A stretch of 64,000 bases of DNA from Gammaproteobacteria bacterium (lineage in GTDB: Bacteria > Pseudomonadota > Gammaproteobacteria > Nevskiales > Nevskiaceae), in the NCBI GenBank assembly GCA_026398815.1, contig JAPLSA010000010.1:1-64000 (forward strand), read 5' to 3'. The translations under genes and the position numbers were made by a program. Shown here piece by piece: positions 28,584-38,147 of the stretch. How positions within the stretch are numbered: position 1 is the stretch's first letter; the number at the start of each line of letters is the position of its first letter. Under the pieces are notes generated by a model. It did not search any database and had not been told where the DNA came from. It was given only the letters and a program-made list of their open reading frames with translations.

Positions 28584-30362
28584 TTGTCCACCATCCGTTA
28601 CCAGGTCAGCGCCGATCCTGCGGCGCACCGCTACCACGTCACCGTGCAGTTCGACTGCCCCGGAACCGCGCCGCTGTTGCGGCTGCCGAACTGGATTCGC
28701 GGCAGCTACCTGGTGCGCGATTTCGCCAAGCACGTGCAGGGGCTGAAGGCGTTTGTCGACGACCGGCCGGCGGCGATCACCCGGCTCGACAAGGGCCGCT
28801 TCCGGGTCGAAGGGCAGGGCCGCATCCGCCTGGAATACGCGGTGCACGCGCTCGACAACTCGGTGCGCAAGGCCTGGCTCGACACCCGGCGCGGCTTCTT
28901 CAACGGCAGCTCGCTGTTCTACTGCCCGGCCGGTGCCGAGACCGCAGGCTTCGAGCTGCAGATCGAACGCCCGGACTCAGCCCTCTGCCCCGGCTGGAAG
29001 CTGGCCACGGCACTGGCGCCGGTGGACGTTGCCGACGACGGTTTCGGCGTCTACCGCGCCGACAGCTACGAAGAACTGATCGACTGCCCGGTGGAGATGG
29101 CGGCCTACCAGAGCATCGTCTTCGACGTTGACGGCATTCCGCACAGCCTGATCCTGTCCGGCCGCTGCGAGCCGGACCTGCCGAGGCTGGCCGCCGACAT
29201 CGCCAAGGTCTGCCATGTGCAGCGCGAACTGTTCGGACAACAGCCGCACATGGCCCAGTACCTGTTCCTGACCCAGGTCACCGGCAATGGCTATGGCGGC
29301 CTGGAACACCGCACGTCCACGGCGCTGGTCACCGCCCGTGATGCGCTGCCGCGCCCGGGGCAGAGCGGCCTGCGCAAGGGCTATCGCGGCTTCCTCGGCC
29401 TGGTCAGCCACGAGTACTTCCACCTCTGGAACGTCAAGCGGATCACCGCCGCCCGCTTCGCCGACAACGACCTGTCCGCCGAGGCCTACAGCGAGGATCT
29501 CTGGGCCTACGAGGGTGTCACCTCCTACTACGACGACCTGATGCTGTTGCGTGCCGGGCTGATCGACGCACCGGTCTATCTCGACCTGCTGGCCGAAGCC
29601 GCCACCCGCCTGCAGCGCACGCCGGGCCGCACGGTCCAGACGCTGGCCGAGGCCAGCTTCGAAACCTGGATCAAGCACTACCAGCCAGACGAGCAGACGC
29701 CGAACGCGGCGGTGAACTACTACGTCAAGGGCGCGCTGGCCACGCTGTGCCTCGACCTGTGGCTGCGCCTGCATTCCAGCGTGACGATGGACGACGTGAT
29801 GCGAGCGCTGTGGACGCGCTACGGCGCGCAGGACATCGGCGTGCCCGAAGGCGGCCTGGAAGCGGTCGCGGCCGAGATTTCCGGGCTCGATCTCAAGCCG
29901 CAGTTCGATGCCTGGCTGCGCGGCACCACCGAGCTGCCGCTGGCCGAACTGCTGGCGGCGTTCGGCATCACCGCCAGCCTGCGGCCGAGCGCGGGCGCCA
30001 GCGACGAAGGCGGCCGCAGCGATGCGCGCAGCAGCCCGGCAACGACGCTGGGCCTGAGCCTGCGTGCCGGTGACGTGACCATCGCCACGGTGTTCAGCGG
30101 CTCGCCGGCCGAAGCCGCCGGGCTGGCCGGCGGCGACCAGCTGGTCGCCATCGACGGCCTGAAGATCACCGCCGGCAACTGGGCGCTGCGCCTCGAAGCG
30201 CTGCATCCCGGCGCGCCGGTATCGCTGAGCTGGTTCCGTGGCGACGAACTGATGAGCGCGCCGATCACGCCGGCCGTGCCCGCCGCCGACACCTGGACCC
30301 TGACCCTGGCCGATGTCGACGGCGAGCCGCTGGCGCGACGCCAGGCCTGGCTGGGCGCCTGA
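28584..30362 (+). CDS. M61-family glycyl aminopeptidase
   Basis: 592-residue metallopeptidase of the M61 family. The N-terminal domain (1 to about 250) is beta-rich. The catalytic zinc motif is His276-Glu277-Tyr278-Phe279-His280 (SHEYFHLWNVKRI), with the third ligand region at WAYEGVTSYYDD. A PDZ domain is at about 480-570 (GLSLRAGDVTIATVFSGSPA). I choose the TTG at 28584, because it gives the family-standard N-terminus (STIRYQVSAD) and lies downstream of a possible -10 (TACCAT near 28539). ATGs at 28425 or 28470 would add leader-like sequence of uncertain reality. It is followed after 2 bases by plsY. Confidence 0.9.
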   Translation: MSTIRYQVSADPAAHRYHVTVQFDCPGTAPLLRLPNWIRGSYLVRDFAKHVQGLKAFVDDRPAAITRLDKGRFRVEGQGRIRLEYAVHALDNSVRKAWLDTRRGFFNGSSLFYCPAGAETAGFELQIERPDSALCPGWKLATALAPVDVADDGFGVYRADSYEELIDCPVEMAAYQSIVFDVDGIPHSLILSGRCEPDLPRLAADIAKVCHVQRELFGQQPHMAQYLFLTQVTGNGYGGLEHRTSTALVTARDALPRPGQSGLRKGYRGFLGLVSHEYFHLWNVKRITAARFADNDLSAEAYSEDLWAYEGVTSYYDDLMLLRAGLIDAPVYLDLLAEAATRLQRTPGRTVQTLAEASFETWIKHYQPDEQTPNAAVNYYVKGALATLCLDLWLRLHSSVTMDDVMRALWTRYGAQDIGVPEGGLEAVAAEISGLDLKPQFDAWLRGTTELPLAELLAAFGITASLRPSAGASDEGGRSDARSSPATTLGLSLRAGDVTIATVFSGSPAEAAGLAGGDQLVAIDGLKITAGNWALRLEALHPGAPVSLSWFRGDELMSAPITPAVPAADTWTLTLADVDGEPLARRQAWLGA

Positions 30363-30364
30363 CG

Positions 30365-31024
30365 ATGGCGGAGCTGATCGCGAAATTCCTGCTCGCCTAC
30401 CTGCTCGGCGGCGTCATGGGCGGCGATGTCATGCGCCGGCTGGCCGGCGGCAGCGACCTGCGCGCCAGCGGTTCCGGCAATGTCGGCGCCACCAATGCGC
30501 TGCGCACCCGGGGTGCCAAGTTCGCGCTCGGCGTGCTGGCCATCGACATCGGCAAGGGTGTGCTCGCCGCACTGGTGCTGCCCGGCCTGCCGTGGCCGCT
30601 GCCGGGCGCGGCGGCCGATCCGGCGATGCTGCCCTACCTCTGCGGCGTCGGCGCCGCTCTCGGCCATTGCTATCCGGTGTTCCAGAAGTTCAAGGGCGGC
30701 AAGGGCGTGGCGACCCTGGCCGGCGTGTTCATCGCGCTGCTGCCGAATGCCGCGCCGTGGCTGATCGCCGCGTTCGCGCTGGTGGTGATGCTGAGCGGCT
30801 ATGTCAGCCTCGCCTCGATCAGCGCCGGTGTCGTCGCGCTGTTCTACGTCGCCTGCTTCGGGGACGGCGCGTTGAGTCTGAAAGGCGCGTTCACCGCAGC
30901 CATGCTGGCGCTGATCCTGTTCAAGCACCGGCAGAACATCGTGCGCCTGTTCCAGGGCCGCGAATCGCGCTTCGAGAAGGCCCGCGTGCTCGGCCGGCTG
31001 TTCGACGGCAAGCGCCGCTCGTGA
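30365..31024 (+). CDS. plsY: Acyl-phosphate:glycerol-3-phosphate acyltransferase
   Basis: 219-residue inner-membrane enzyme that makes lysophosphatidate for phospholipid synthesis from acyl phosphate. Five hydrophobic segments are visible. The catalytic and substrate motifs are SGSGNVGATNALR (residues about 36-48), GHCYPVFQKFKGGKGVAT and, in the third motif area, LVVMLSGYVSLASI. The stop overlaps the GTG of birA as GTGA, and it follows the M61 peptidase by 2 bases, forming a peptidase-plsY-birA-coaX run. Confidence 0.96.
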   Translation: MAELIAKFLLAYLLGGVMGGDVMRRLAGGSDLRASGSGNVGATNALRTRGAKFALGVLAIDIGKGVLAALVLPGLPWPLPGAAADPAMLPYLCGVGAALGHCYPVFQKFKGGKGVATLAGVFIALLPNAAPWLIAAFALVVMLSGYVSLASISAGVVALFYVACFGDGALSLKGAFTAAMLALILFKHRQNIVRLFQGRESRFEKARVLGRLFDGKRRS

Positions 31025-32013
31025 CCCGCGCGCTCGACGACGAAGCGCTGCTGCCGCTGGTCGACGCGCTGGCGTCCGGCGACTGGCTGTCCGGCGAAGC
31101 GCTGGCCCAGGCGGCCGGCGTCACCCGCGCGGCGCTGGCCAAGCGGATCAGCCAGATCGAGGCCTGGGGGCTCGACATCGAGGCGCGGCCCGGCCTCGGC
31201 TATCGCCTGAGCGTGCCGCTGGAACGGCTCGATGCCGCGCGCATCGGCCTACCGCCGCCGCTGCGCAAGGTCACGGTCGCTCTGCGGGTCGACTCGACCA
31301 ACCAGCGGCTGATCGAAGCGCCGTCCGCCGATGATCCGCAGGCGCTGTTCGCCGAAGCGCAGACCGCCGGCCGTGGCCGGCGCGGGCGCGACTGGCGTTC
31401 GCCGTTCGGCGCCAACCTGTACCTGTCGCTGGCCTGGAGCTTCGCCGGCTGGCCGCCGAAGCTCGGCTGCCTGCCGCTGGCGGTCGGCGTGGCCGTGACG
31501 CGCGCGCTGTCGGCTGCCGGGCTTGATGGCGTGCAATTGAAATGGCCGAACGATCTGCGCATCGGTGACGCCAAGCTCGGCGGCATCCTGATCGAAAGCC
31601 GCAGCGAGATTGGCGGTAGCTGCCGAGTGATCATCGGCCTCGGCCTGAACCTGTCGATGACCGCCGCCCAGGCCGCCGACCTCGGCCAGCCGTGGATCAG
31701 CGTGCATGCCGCCCAGGACGCCGCCGACCGTCCGCGCGCCACCCGCAACGCGCTCGCTGCCCAGCTGCTGGTGGCGCTGGCCGCCGCGCTGCGCGACTTC
31801 GAGGCGAGCGGCTTCGCCGGCTTCCTCGATGACTGGAACCGGCTCGATCTCGCTGCCGGCCGGCCGGTGCGGATCATCGGCGCCGGCAGCAGCGAGATCG
31901 ACGGCGTCGCCTGCGGCATCGACGACGATGGCGCGCTGATCGTCGAGACGCCGGACGGCCGCCGCCAGCACCTGCATGCCGGCGAGGTCAGTGTCCGGCT
32001 GGGGCCGGGATGA
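31021..32013 (+). CDS. birA: Biotin--[acetyl-CoA-carboxylase] ligase and biotin repressor
   Basis: 330 residues. The N-terminal winged helix (1 to about 65) includes a Leu-rich helix and GVTRAALAKRISQIEAWG. The catalytic core follows, with the biotinyl-AMP loop AGRGRRGRDW at about 116-125 (RGRKW in many homologues), KWPNDL, and KLGGILIES. The C-terminal SH3-like domain ends the protein. It attaches biotin to AccB and, with the HTH, represses biotin synthesis genes. GTG start overlapping plsY, and ATGA overlap with coaX. Confidence 0.96.
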   Translation: MTRALDDEALLPLVDALASGDWLSGEALAQAAGVTRAALAKRISQIEAWGLDIEARPGLGYRLSVPLERLDAARIGLPPPLRKVTVALRVDSTNQRLIEAPSADDPQALFAEAQTAGRGRRGRDWRSPFGANLYLSLAWSFAGWPPKLGCLPLAVGVAVTRALSAAGLDGVQLKWPNDLRIGDAKLGGILIESRSEIGGSCRVIIGLGLNLSMTAAQAADLGQPWISVHAAQDAADRPRATRNALAAQLLVALAAALRDFEASGFAGFLDDWNRLDLAAGRPVRIIGAGSSEIDGVACGIDDDGALIVETPDGRRQHLHAGEVSVRLGPG

Positions 32014-32744
32014 CCGCGCGGCTGCTGATCGATGTCGGCAACACCCGGCTGAAGTGGACCGTGGCGGCTGGTGACGGCGGGTTGGCGCCGGTGCAGGCGC
32101 TGGCCCACGGCGGTGATCCGGCGGCCTTGGTCGAATGGCTGCCGCTGCCGGACGGCCTGCACGAGGCCTGGATCGCCAATGTCACCGGCGACGCGGCCGG
32201 CGAGCGGCTGGCAGCGGCACTCGGCGTGCGCCACCGGCTGCCCACGCGGTTCGCGCGGCCGGTCGATGGACTGGCCGGCCTGCGCCTGGCGTATGAGGAC
32301 GCCACGCGGCTCGGTGTCGACCGCTGGCTGGCGCTGCTGGCGATCTGGGGCCGTGAGCGCGCAGCAAGCTGCGTCGCCAGTGCCGGCACCGCACTGACCT
32401 TCGATGCCGTGGACGCACGCGGCCAGCATCTCGGCGGCGTGATCGCGCCGGGTCTGGTCACGGCCCAGACCGCCGTGCTCGGCGCGACCCGGTTCGCGGC
32501 ATCGGGTCCGTCGCAGCAGTTCACCGCCGGGCTCGGCCGCGATACCGATGCCTGCGTGCGGCAGGGTGCGCTGCACGCCTGCGCCGGCCTGCTCGACCGG
32601 CTGGCCGCGCGCCATCCGGGGCCGCGTTACCTGATCGGCGGCGATGCCGAAACGCTGGCGCCGCATCTCGACGGTGGCTGGCAGCTGCGGCCGGACCTGG
32701 TGCTCGAAGGGCTGGCGGCGCTGGCGGCGGCCGGGCCGGCCTGA
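32010..32744 (+). CDS. coaX: Type III pantothenate kinase
   Basis: 244 residues. It has the ASKHA-fold phosphate-1 motif LLIDVGNTRLKW (residues 5-16), the GVDRWLALLAIWG block, GTALTFDAVDA (phosphate-2) and GGVIAPGL. It catalyses the first step of coenzyme A synthesis, using ATP without feedback by CoA. The birA-coaX coupling is common in proteobacteria. The start overlaps birA by ATGA, and it converges on the cupin gene 10 bases after the stop. Confidence 0.96.
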   Translation: MTARLLIDVGNTRLKWTVAAGDGGLAPVQALAHGGDPAALVEWLPLPDGLHEAWIANVTGDAAGERLAAALGVRHRLPTRFARPVDGLAGLRLAYEDATRLGVDRWLALLAIWGRERAASCVASAGTALTFDAVDARGQHLGGVIAPGLVTAQTAVLGATRFAASGPSQQFTAGLGRDTDACVRQGALHACAGLLDRLAARHPGPRYLIGGDAETLAPHLDGGWQLRPDLVLEGLAALAAAGPA

Positions 32745-32754
32745 AGCCGCCGGC

Positions 32755-33195
32755 TCAGCGCTTGACCGGCACGGTGCCGGTCGGTGCGATGCCGTTTTCC
32801 TGATAGAGCACCGGCCCCTCCTTGGCCCACAGGAAGTGCGGCATCTCGGCCGGCGCGACATAGACCGCGCCTTCCGGAATCGCCACCAGCGCCGCGTCAT
32901 CCGCCGCTTCGCCGAAGCCGACGTACAGCGTGCCGCGCAGCACGGTGGTGGCCCGGGTGTCCGGGTGGCGGTGCGCGAAGATCCGCGTGCCGGCGGCCAG
33001 TTCGACGCGCATCAGGTACGGGCCGTTGCCCTGCTCGGTGCCGATCAGCCAGGCCGACTGCAGGCCGGGAATCAGCTTCGACGCCGTCCAGTTCAGTTCG
33101 GCCGGCAGGATCGGCTGCGGACGCGGCGCGTCGGCGGCCCCGGCCAGCAGCGGCAGCGCGAGGAGCGCGACGGCGGCAATTCGCGAGCCGCTCAT
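32755..33195 (-). CDS. Secreted cupin-domain protein
   Basis: 146 residues with a cleavable signal peptide (about 1-21, ending AGAADA). A single beta-barrel cupin domain carries FAHRHPDTRATTVLRGTLYVGFG near residues 72-95 (two His near the start of the motif) and a second motif region around GAVYVAPAEMPHFLW. It probably binds one divalent metal in the periplasm. Function is not predictable. It overlaps the upstream DUF1272 gene by ATGA, and the pair forms a leftward unit. Confidence 0.87.
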   Translation of the reverse strand: MSGSRIAAVALLALPLLAGAADAPRPQPILPAELNWTASKLIPGLQSAWLIGTEQGNGPYLMRVELAAGTRIFAHRHPDTRATTVLRGTLYVGFGEAADDAALVAIPEGAVYVAPAEMPHFLWAKEGPVLYQENGIAPTGTVPVKR

Positions 33196-33458
33196 TGCTG
33201 CGCGCCCGATGCGGCTGCGGCGGCGCAGCCGGCCGGCTTGAAGACCCGCTCGGTCGACGCAGGCCAGCGCGCCAGCCGATCGGCCGGGCGACGCGGCCGG
33301 GCCAGCAGCTCGCCGCCGCAGTTCGGGCAGCGGCCCGCCAGCACCGTGGTCGCGCAATCGGCGCAGAAGGTGCACTCGAACGAGCAGATGCGGGCGTCGG
33401 CGGTGTCTGCCGGCAGGTCTCGGTCGCAGCATTCGCAGTTCGGTCTGAGGCTCAGCAT
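33192..33458 (-). CDS. DUF1272 Cys-rich zinc-binding protein
   Basis: 88 residues, small and cytosolic. Residues 1-55 carry four cysteine pairs, CECCDRDLP, CSFECTFCADC and CPNCGGELLARP. These are the DUF1272 signature and should hold two zinc ions. The remaining 30 residues are Ala-rich. It is the first gene of a two-gene operon with the cupin, and no partner or reaction is known to me. Confidence 0.88.
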   Translation of the reverse strand: MLSLRPNCECCDRDLPADTADARICSFECTFCADCATTVLAGRCPNCGGELLARPRRPADRLARWPASTERVFKPAGCAAAAASGAQQ

Positions 33459-33531
33459 GGTCGGGCTCCGGTCAGGCGCGCATCGGGTTGGCGATCATCG
33501 CAAGCGCCCGTGCGGCGCGGCAATCGGCCGC

Positions 33532-34137
33532 TCAGCCGAGCTGCGCGTACGGCCGGTGCTGAAGGTATTTCGGCCGCTGGTCCAGGCGCACATGCAGCCA
33601 GTTGACGCCGAGCCCGGCGGTGCTGAGCCAGACCGGCCCGGCGGCCAGCCGCGCCGGCAGCAGCGCGGCGATGCGCTGCCACAGCGCCTCGGCATCGGTG
33701 GCCGGCGCACGGCGCAGGAATTCCAGCAGGTGGCGGTAGTCGCTGCCATCGGCCGGCGGGCGCGGCGCGATCAGCAGCGCGTCGCCGCCGAGGTTGTCGA
33801 AGTGCGCGAACGGCGTGCCGTCGTCGATCACGAAGGCGCGCCGGAAGCTGTCGCGATCGGCCGGGCCACGCACGGCCGCCAGCTGCGGGGCATCGAGGGC
33901 CACGCACTCGAACGGCTGCGCCAGCATCGCCGGCTGCAGCGCCGGCAGTTCCAGAAAGCAGGCCCGGTACGGCAGGGCCCGCAGCGTGTCGGTCCAGCAG
34001 CGGCGCAGGCCGTCATCGTCGGCGGCGCACCAGTGCGCCAACACGGCGTCGATGCTCAGCGGCCGGCCGTGGTCATCGACGATGCGCAGGTGGACGCCGG
34101 GCATAGCGGGCAGCGGCTGGTGGAGAACGGCGGGCAT
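33532..34137 (-). CDS. Conserved hypothetical protein (DUF6940-like)
   Basis: 201 residues, no signal or membrane segment. Two stretches look family-defining: FDNLGGDALLIAPRPP in the middle and, near the end, NWLHVRLDQRPKYLQHRPYA. The latter is what leads me to the DUF6940 label, recalled without search. A second start at 34104 would shorten it by 11 residues. It lies leftward, facing away from the divergent limonene-epoxide-hydrolase-like gene at 34275. Confidence 0.75.
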   Translation of the reverse strand: MPAVLHQPLPAMPGVHLRIVDDHGRPLSIDAVLAHWCAADDDGLRRCWTDTLRALPYRACFLELPALQPAMLAQPFECVALDAPQLAAVRGPADRDSFRRAFVIDDGTPFAHFDNLGGDALLIAPRPPADGSDYRHLLEFLRRAPATDAEALWQRIAALLPARLAAGPVWLSTAGLGVNWLHVRLDQRPKYLQHRPYAQLG

Positions 34138-34274
34138 CGGTCGCAGCGGGCAGGGAAGGCGAGGGCCGCGATGATCGCATCCGCCTGCGGGTGCTGGCCC
34201 GTCTGGCTGCCGGTGTGGCGGGCTCGCTACGATCGCTGCGCCAGCCCGGCAGACCGCTCAAGAGATTCCGCGCC

Positions 34275-34652
34275 ATGACCCCGACCGAGATCGTCACCGC
34301 CTTCATCGCCGAATGGCAGCAGCCCGACACCTTCAAGACCTGCGTGCATCGCTGGTTCACCGCCGACTGCGCCTACGAAAACGTCGGCATGTCGAAGACC
34401 ACCGGGCCGGACGAGGCGGTGGCGTTCTTCGCGGCGATGGGCAGCCAGATGGACCTGGCGACCATCGGTGTCGACATGCTCGGCGTCGTCGCTCACGGCG
34501 ATACGGTGATGACCGAGCGCATCGACTACCTGAAGAACTCGGCCGGCGTCACCCTGTTCACGATCCCGCTGATGGGCGTGTTCAAGATCCGTGACGGCAA
34601 GATCGCCGAGTGGCGCGACTACTTCGATGTCACGCCGTTCCGGGGCGGTTGA
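34275..34652 (+). CDS. Limonene-1,2-epoxide hydrolase-like (SnoaL fold) protein
   Basis: 125 residues. The NTF2-like fold is suggested by the IVTAFIAEWQQPD start and the Y/N/D/R pattern of LEH enzymes: Tyr and Asn in CAYENVGMSKTTGP, Arg and Asp in MTERIDYLKNSAG, and Asp in IAEWRDYFDV. These match the Asp-Arg-Asp triad of limonene epoxide hydrolase. The substrate is unknown. The start at 34275 was preferred over an extension to 34191. The last 34 bases overlap the end of the convergent membrane gene. Confidence 0.85.
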   Translation: MTPTEIVTAFIAEWQQPDTFKTCVHRWFTADCAYENVGMSKTTGPDEAVAFFAAMGSQMDLATIGVDMLGVVAHGDTVMTERIDYLKNSAGVTLFTIPLMGVFKIRDGKIAEWRDYFDVTPFRGG

Positions 34653-35053
34653 GCCAGCCGCAGCGCCAGCCAGCCGAGATAGACGCCGATCGCGACATCG
34701 ACGCTGGCGCAGTACAGCGGATACCAGGACGGCACGCCGGGGTTGACGAACCACTGCGGGTGGATCGCGTCATAGCCGCCGTGCAGCAGCCACAGCGCGG
34801 CGACCAGCGCTGTCACCGCGACCGGATGCCGCCGGCCGAGCAGCGCCAGCACCACCCCGCCAAGCAGATATGGCAGGCCGACGCGTAGCTCGTGAACAGC
34901 GATGTCCGGTGCATCCGCCAGCAGCGCGAAGCCGGCGTACAGCGCCGGCAGCACCAGCAGGCTCAGCGCGTACAGCCAGCGTTCGGCGCGCAGCGCGCGG
35001 CTGATCGCGATCAGAGCTGCGGCCGACAGCAGGCCGGCGATGACGGCGATCAT
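34619..35053 (-). CDS. Small membrane protein, four predicted helices
   Basis: 144 residues with hydrophobic segments near 2-20, 28-48, 62-95 and 115-138. No family recognised with confidence. A conserved-looking loop HPQWFVNPGVPSWYPLYC lies before the last helix. It is the last gene of a leftward set of GST, membrane protein, CWC protein and this one, and overlaps the CWC gene by ATGA. Its 3' end runs 34 bases into the convergent LEH gene. Confidence 0.78.
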   Translation of the reverse strand: MIAVIAGLLSAAALIAISRALRAERWLYALSLLVLPALYAGFALLADAPDIAVHELRVGLPYLLGGVVLALLGRRHPVAVTALVAALWLLHGGYDAIHPQWFVNPGVPSWYPLYCASVDVAIGVYLGWLALRLAQPPRNGVTSK

Positions 35054-35274
35054 GCGCGGGCCTCGGTCGTCGCTCCGGCGCAGGCCGCGCACAGGCAGGC
35101 GAGGCCGCGCTGGTCTTCCGGTACGCGCGCCAGCGTGGCCGGTGGAATCTGCAGGTCCGTGCACCAGCAGGCCACGTCGAAACGGCCGCAGGCGGCCGGC
35201 ACACAGCCGTTCGGCCCGCCGCACAGCGGACATTGGTGATTCGCCAGCGGTGCGCCGTGACCGGCAGTGTTCAT
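35050..35274 (-). CDS. Cysteine-rich CWC family protein
   Basis: 74 residues. It has the short zinc-binding pattern CPLCGGPNGC, then CGRFDVACWC, and CLCAACA near the C-terminus. The CWC triplet gives the family name (Cys_rich_CWC). It is probably one or two zinc knuckles. The start at 35274 overlaps the upstream membrane gene by ATGA, and the stop overlaps the downstream one in the same way. The role is unknown. Confidence 0.85.
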   Translation of the reverse strand: MNTAGHGAPLANHQCPLCGGPNGCVPAACGRFDVACWCTDLQIPPATLARVPEDQRGLACLCAACAGATTEARA

Positions 35275-35684
35275 GCCGGCCGTCTGAGCAGCGCCCGGCC
35301 CTGCGCGATGGCGCCGGCCAGTTCGGTGCCGACGAACAGCCACAGCGCCGGAATCGCGCCTTCGGCGAGCACGTAGTAGGCGATCAGCGCCGACACCAGC
35401 AGCCGGCCGACGGTGTCGATCAGCGCCAGCACGCCGACCGGATGCAGCAGCCGGGCGGCGATCCAGACCAGCACCATCACGCCGCTCAGGTTGACGAAGA
35501 ACAGCGCCAACGGGTCCAGGGACGGCGGTGTCGAGGCGCCGCCGAGCACACCGTTCAGCGCGTACAGCGCGCCCAGAAACAGCGGCGCGGTGAACGGCAG
35601 CGCCAGCGACAGCACGCCGGTGTCGAGCAGCGCCCAGAAGCGCACGGTGGCGGCCGGGACATGGCCGGTGGCGGGTAGGCGCAT
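35271..35684 (-). CDS. Hypothetical membrane protein, four helices
   Basis: 137 residues with hydrophobic segments near 18-42, 57-78, 82-105 and 110-127. No recognised family. It begins 4 bases after the glutathione S-transferase stop, so it is cotranscribed, and overlaps the CWC gene by ATGA. Confidence 0.75.
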   Translation of the reverse strand: MRLPATGHVPAATVRFWALLDTGVLSLALPFTAPLFLGALYALNGVLGGASTPPSLDPLALFFVNLSGVMVLVWIAARLLHPVGVLALIDTVGRLLVSALIAYYVLAEGAIPALWLFVGTELAGAIAQGRALLRRPA

Positions 35685-35688
35685 CGGC

Positions 35689-36303
35689 TTACTGTGCAGG
35701 TACGGTTTCGAGGCTCGACGCCCGCGCCAGCAGCTCGGCGGCCCAGCGCGCGACATTGGCCGGCACGGTCGCCGGATCGACCATCAGCGGCAAGAAATGC
35801 AGGAACGGGATGTAGGCGATGTCGGCCAGCGTGTAGCGGTCGTGGACCAGGAAATCGACGCCGTCGAGCTGGCGGTCGAGGATCGCCAGATGCCGGGCGA
35901 TGTCCGCCGAAGCCTTGCCGATCGCGTCGAGGTTCCACTTTGCTTCGGGAAGGAAACGCTTCTGGAAGATGATGGTGCCGGCCGGCGCTGCCATCTGGGC
36001 ATCGCAGAGCCGCAGGTGCATGTCGACTTCGGCGCGGCCCTTGGCGCCGGCCGGGACCAGCGCCGGCTCCGGGTACTCGTCCTCCAAGTACATCAGGATC
36101 GCCGACGACTCGTAGAGTACGAAGCCGTCTTCTTCCAGGGTCGGCACCCGGGCATACGGATTCAGCGCCAGGTATTCCGGCGTGCGCTGCTGGCGCTTGG
36201 CGAGATCGACGACAACGTCCTCGTGCGGGATGTTCTTTTCCAGCATCGCAATCTTCACCCGGCGGGCGAAGGTGGAGAACGGATGGGTATGCAGGCGGAT
36301 CAT
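35689..36303 (-). CDS. Glutathione S-transferase family protein
   Basis: 204 residues. The N-terminal thioredoxin-like domain (1-80) has the HTHPFSTFARRVKI start, with Ser10 a candidate active residue and the cis-Pro block NPYARVPTLEEDGF. The ESSAILMYLEDEYP helix holds the glutathione gamma-glutamyl contact. A helical C-terminal domain follows (85-204), with LVHDRYTLADIAYIPFLH, the N-capping box. It could conjugate or reduce electrophiles, with substrate unknown. It is the first gene of a leftward operon and divergent from tgt. Confidence 0.92.
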   Translation of the reverse strand: MIRLHTHPFSTFARRVKIAMLEKNIPHEDVVVDLAKRQQRTPEYLALNPYARVPTLEEDGFVLYESSAILMYLEDEYPEPALVPAGAKGRAEVDMHLRLCDAQMAAPAGTIIFQKRFLPEAKWNLDAIGKASADIARHLAILDRQLDGVDFLVHDRYTLADIAYIPFLHFLPLMVDPATVPANVARWAAELLARASSLETVPAQ

Positions 36304-36363
36304 CGGATGGCGTTCCAGGCGGTCAAGGAAGTGCGCGGATCATAGCCGCCGGATGCCGGATAA

Positions 36364-37584
<1,221 letters not shown>

Positions 37585-37743
37585 GCGGGCAGCCGGGCTG
37601 AACTTGCCCGCAGCATCGGGGTCGGTAACAGGTAGCCGCAGCCGCTGCCCCGCACGGGGCACGCCGGTCCGATGACCGGGCGTGGCGGCGCGGACGACCC
37701 CAACGCGGGCGCTGGAACAGGCCCGCCCTTGCGAGGACACACC

Positions 37744-38085
37744 ATGAAGATTCGCCACATCGCGCCGTTGATGGCGCTCGGCCTGTCGCTGGCCGCCGCC
37801 GCTGCCACAACGCCGGCTGCGCCCAGCGATCGGGAACTGCAGCAGTTCGTGCTGGCTTCGGTCGAAGTGAACCGGATCAACACCGCAATGCTGGCCCGCC
37901 GCGAAGCCGCGACCACGGCCGCCGAGGCCGAGAAGCTCGAGGACGAAGCGACCGACAAGATGGAAAAGGCCATCCAGGCCAAGGGCATGAGCGCCGATCG
38001 CTACGCCGAGATCTTTGCTGCGATGGAGCGCGATCCGGCCGTCAAGGCGAAGGTCGATGCGCTGGCGAAGCCGCATCGCAAGTAG
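37744..38085 (+). CDS. DUF4168-like exported protein
   Basis: 113 residues with a signal peptide (about 1-22, ending AAA). The mature part is mostly helical: LQQFVLASVEVNRINTAML, then a charged Ala/Glu/Lys helix and YAEIFAAMERDPAVKAKVD. The last resembles the DUF4168 C-terminal motif. Likely periplasmic and of unknown function. The 159 bases before it show nothing else I can name. Confidence 0.78.
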   Translation: MKIRHIAPLMALGLSLAAAAATTPAAPSDRELQQFVLASVEVNRINTAMLARREAATTAAEAEKLEDEATDKMEKAIQAKGMSADRYAEIFAAMERDPAVKAKVDALAKPHRK

Positions 38086-38103
38086 CGTTCGGCAATCGCT
38101 ACA

Positions 38104-38147
38104 GAACGCTGCGGCAGCCGGCCGGTGCCGGTTGCCGCAGCGCGTTC
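38104..38147. terminator. Probable bidirectional terminator
   Basis: A stem of 13 pairs (CTGCGGCAGCCGG against CCGGTTGCCGCAG, with one G-T wobble) has a 6-base loop and extra pairing at the GAACG/GCGTTC ends. It lies between convergent genes. No T-run follows on either strand, so its efficiency is uncertain. Confidence 0.5.

Noticed and set aside
37585-37743. Search for an RNA gene or terminator after tgt
   Set aside because: Some short GC inverted repeats exist, but no stable stem with a T-run and no RNA family that I recognise.
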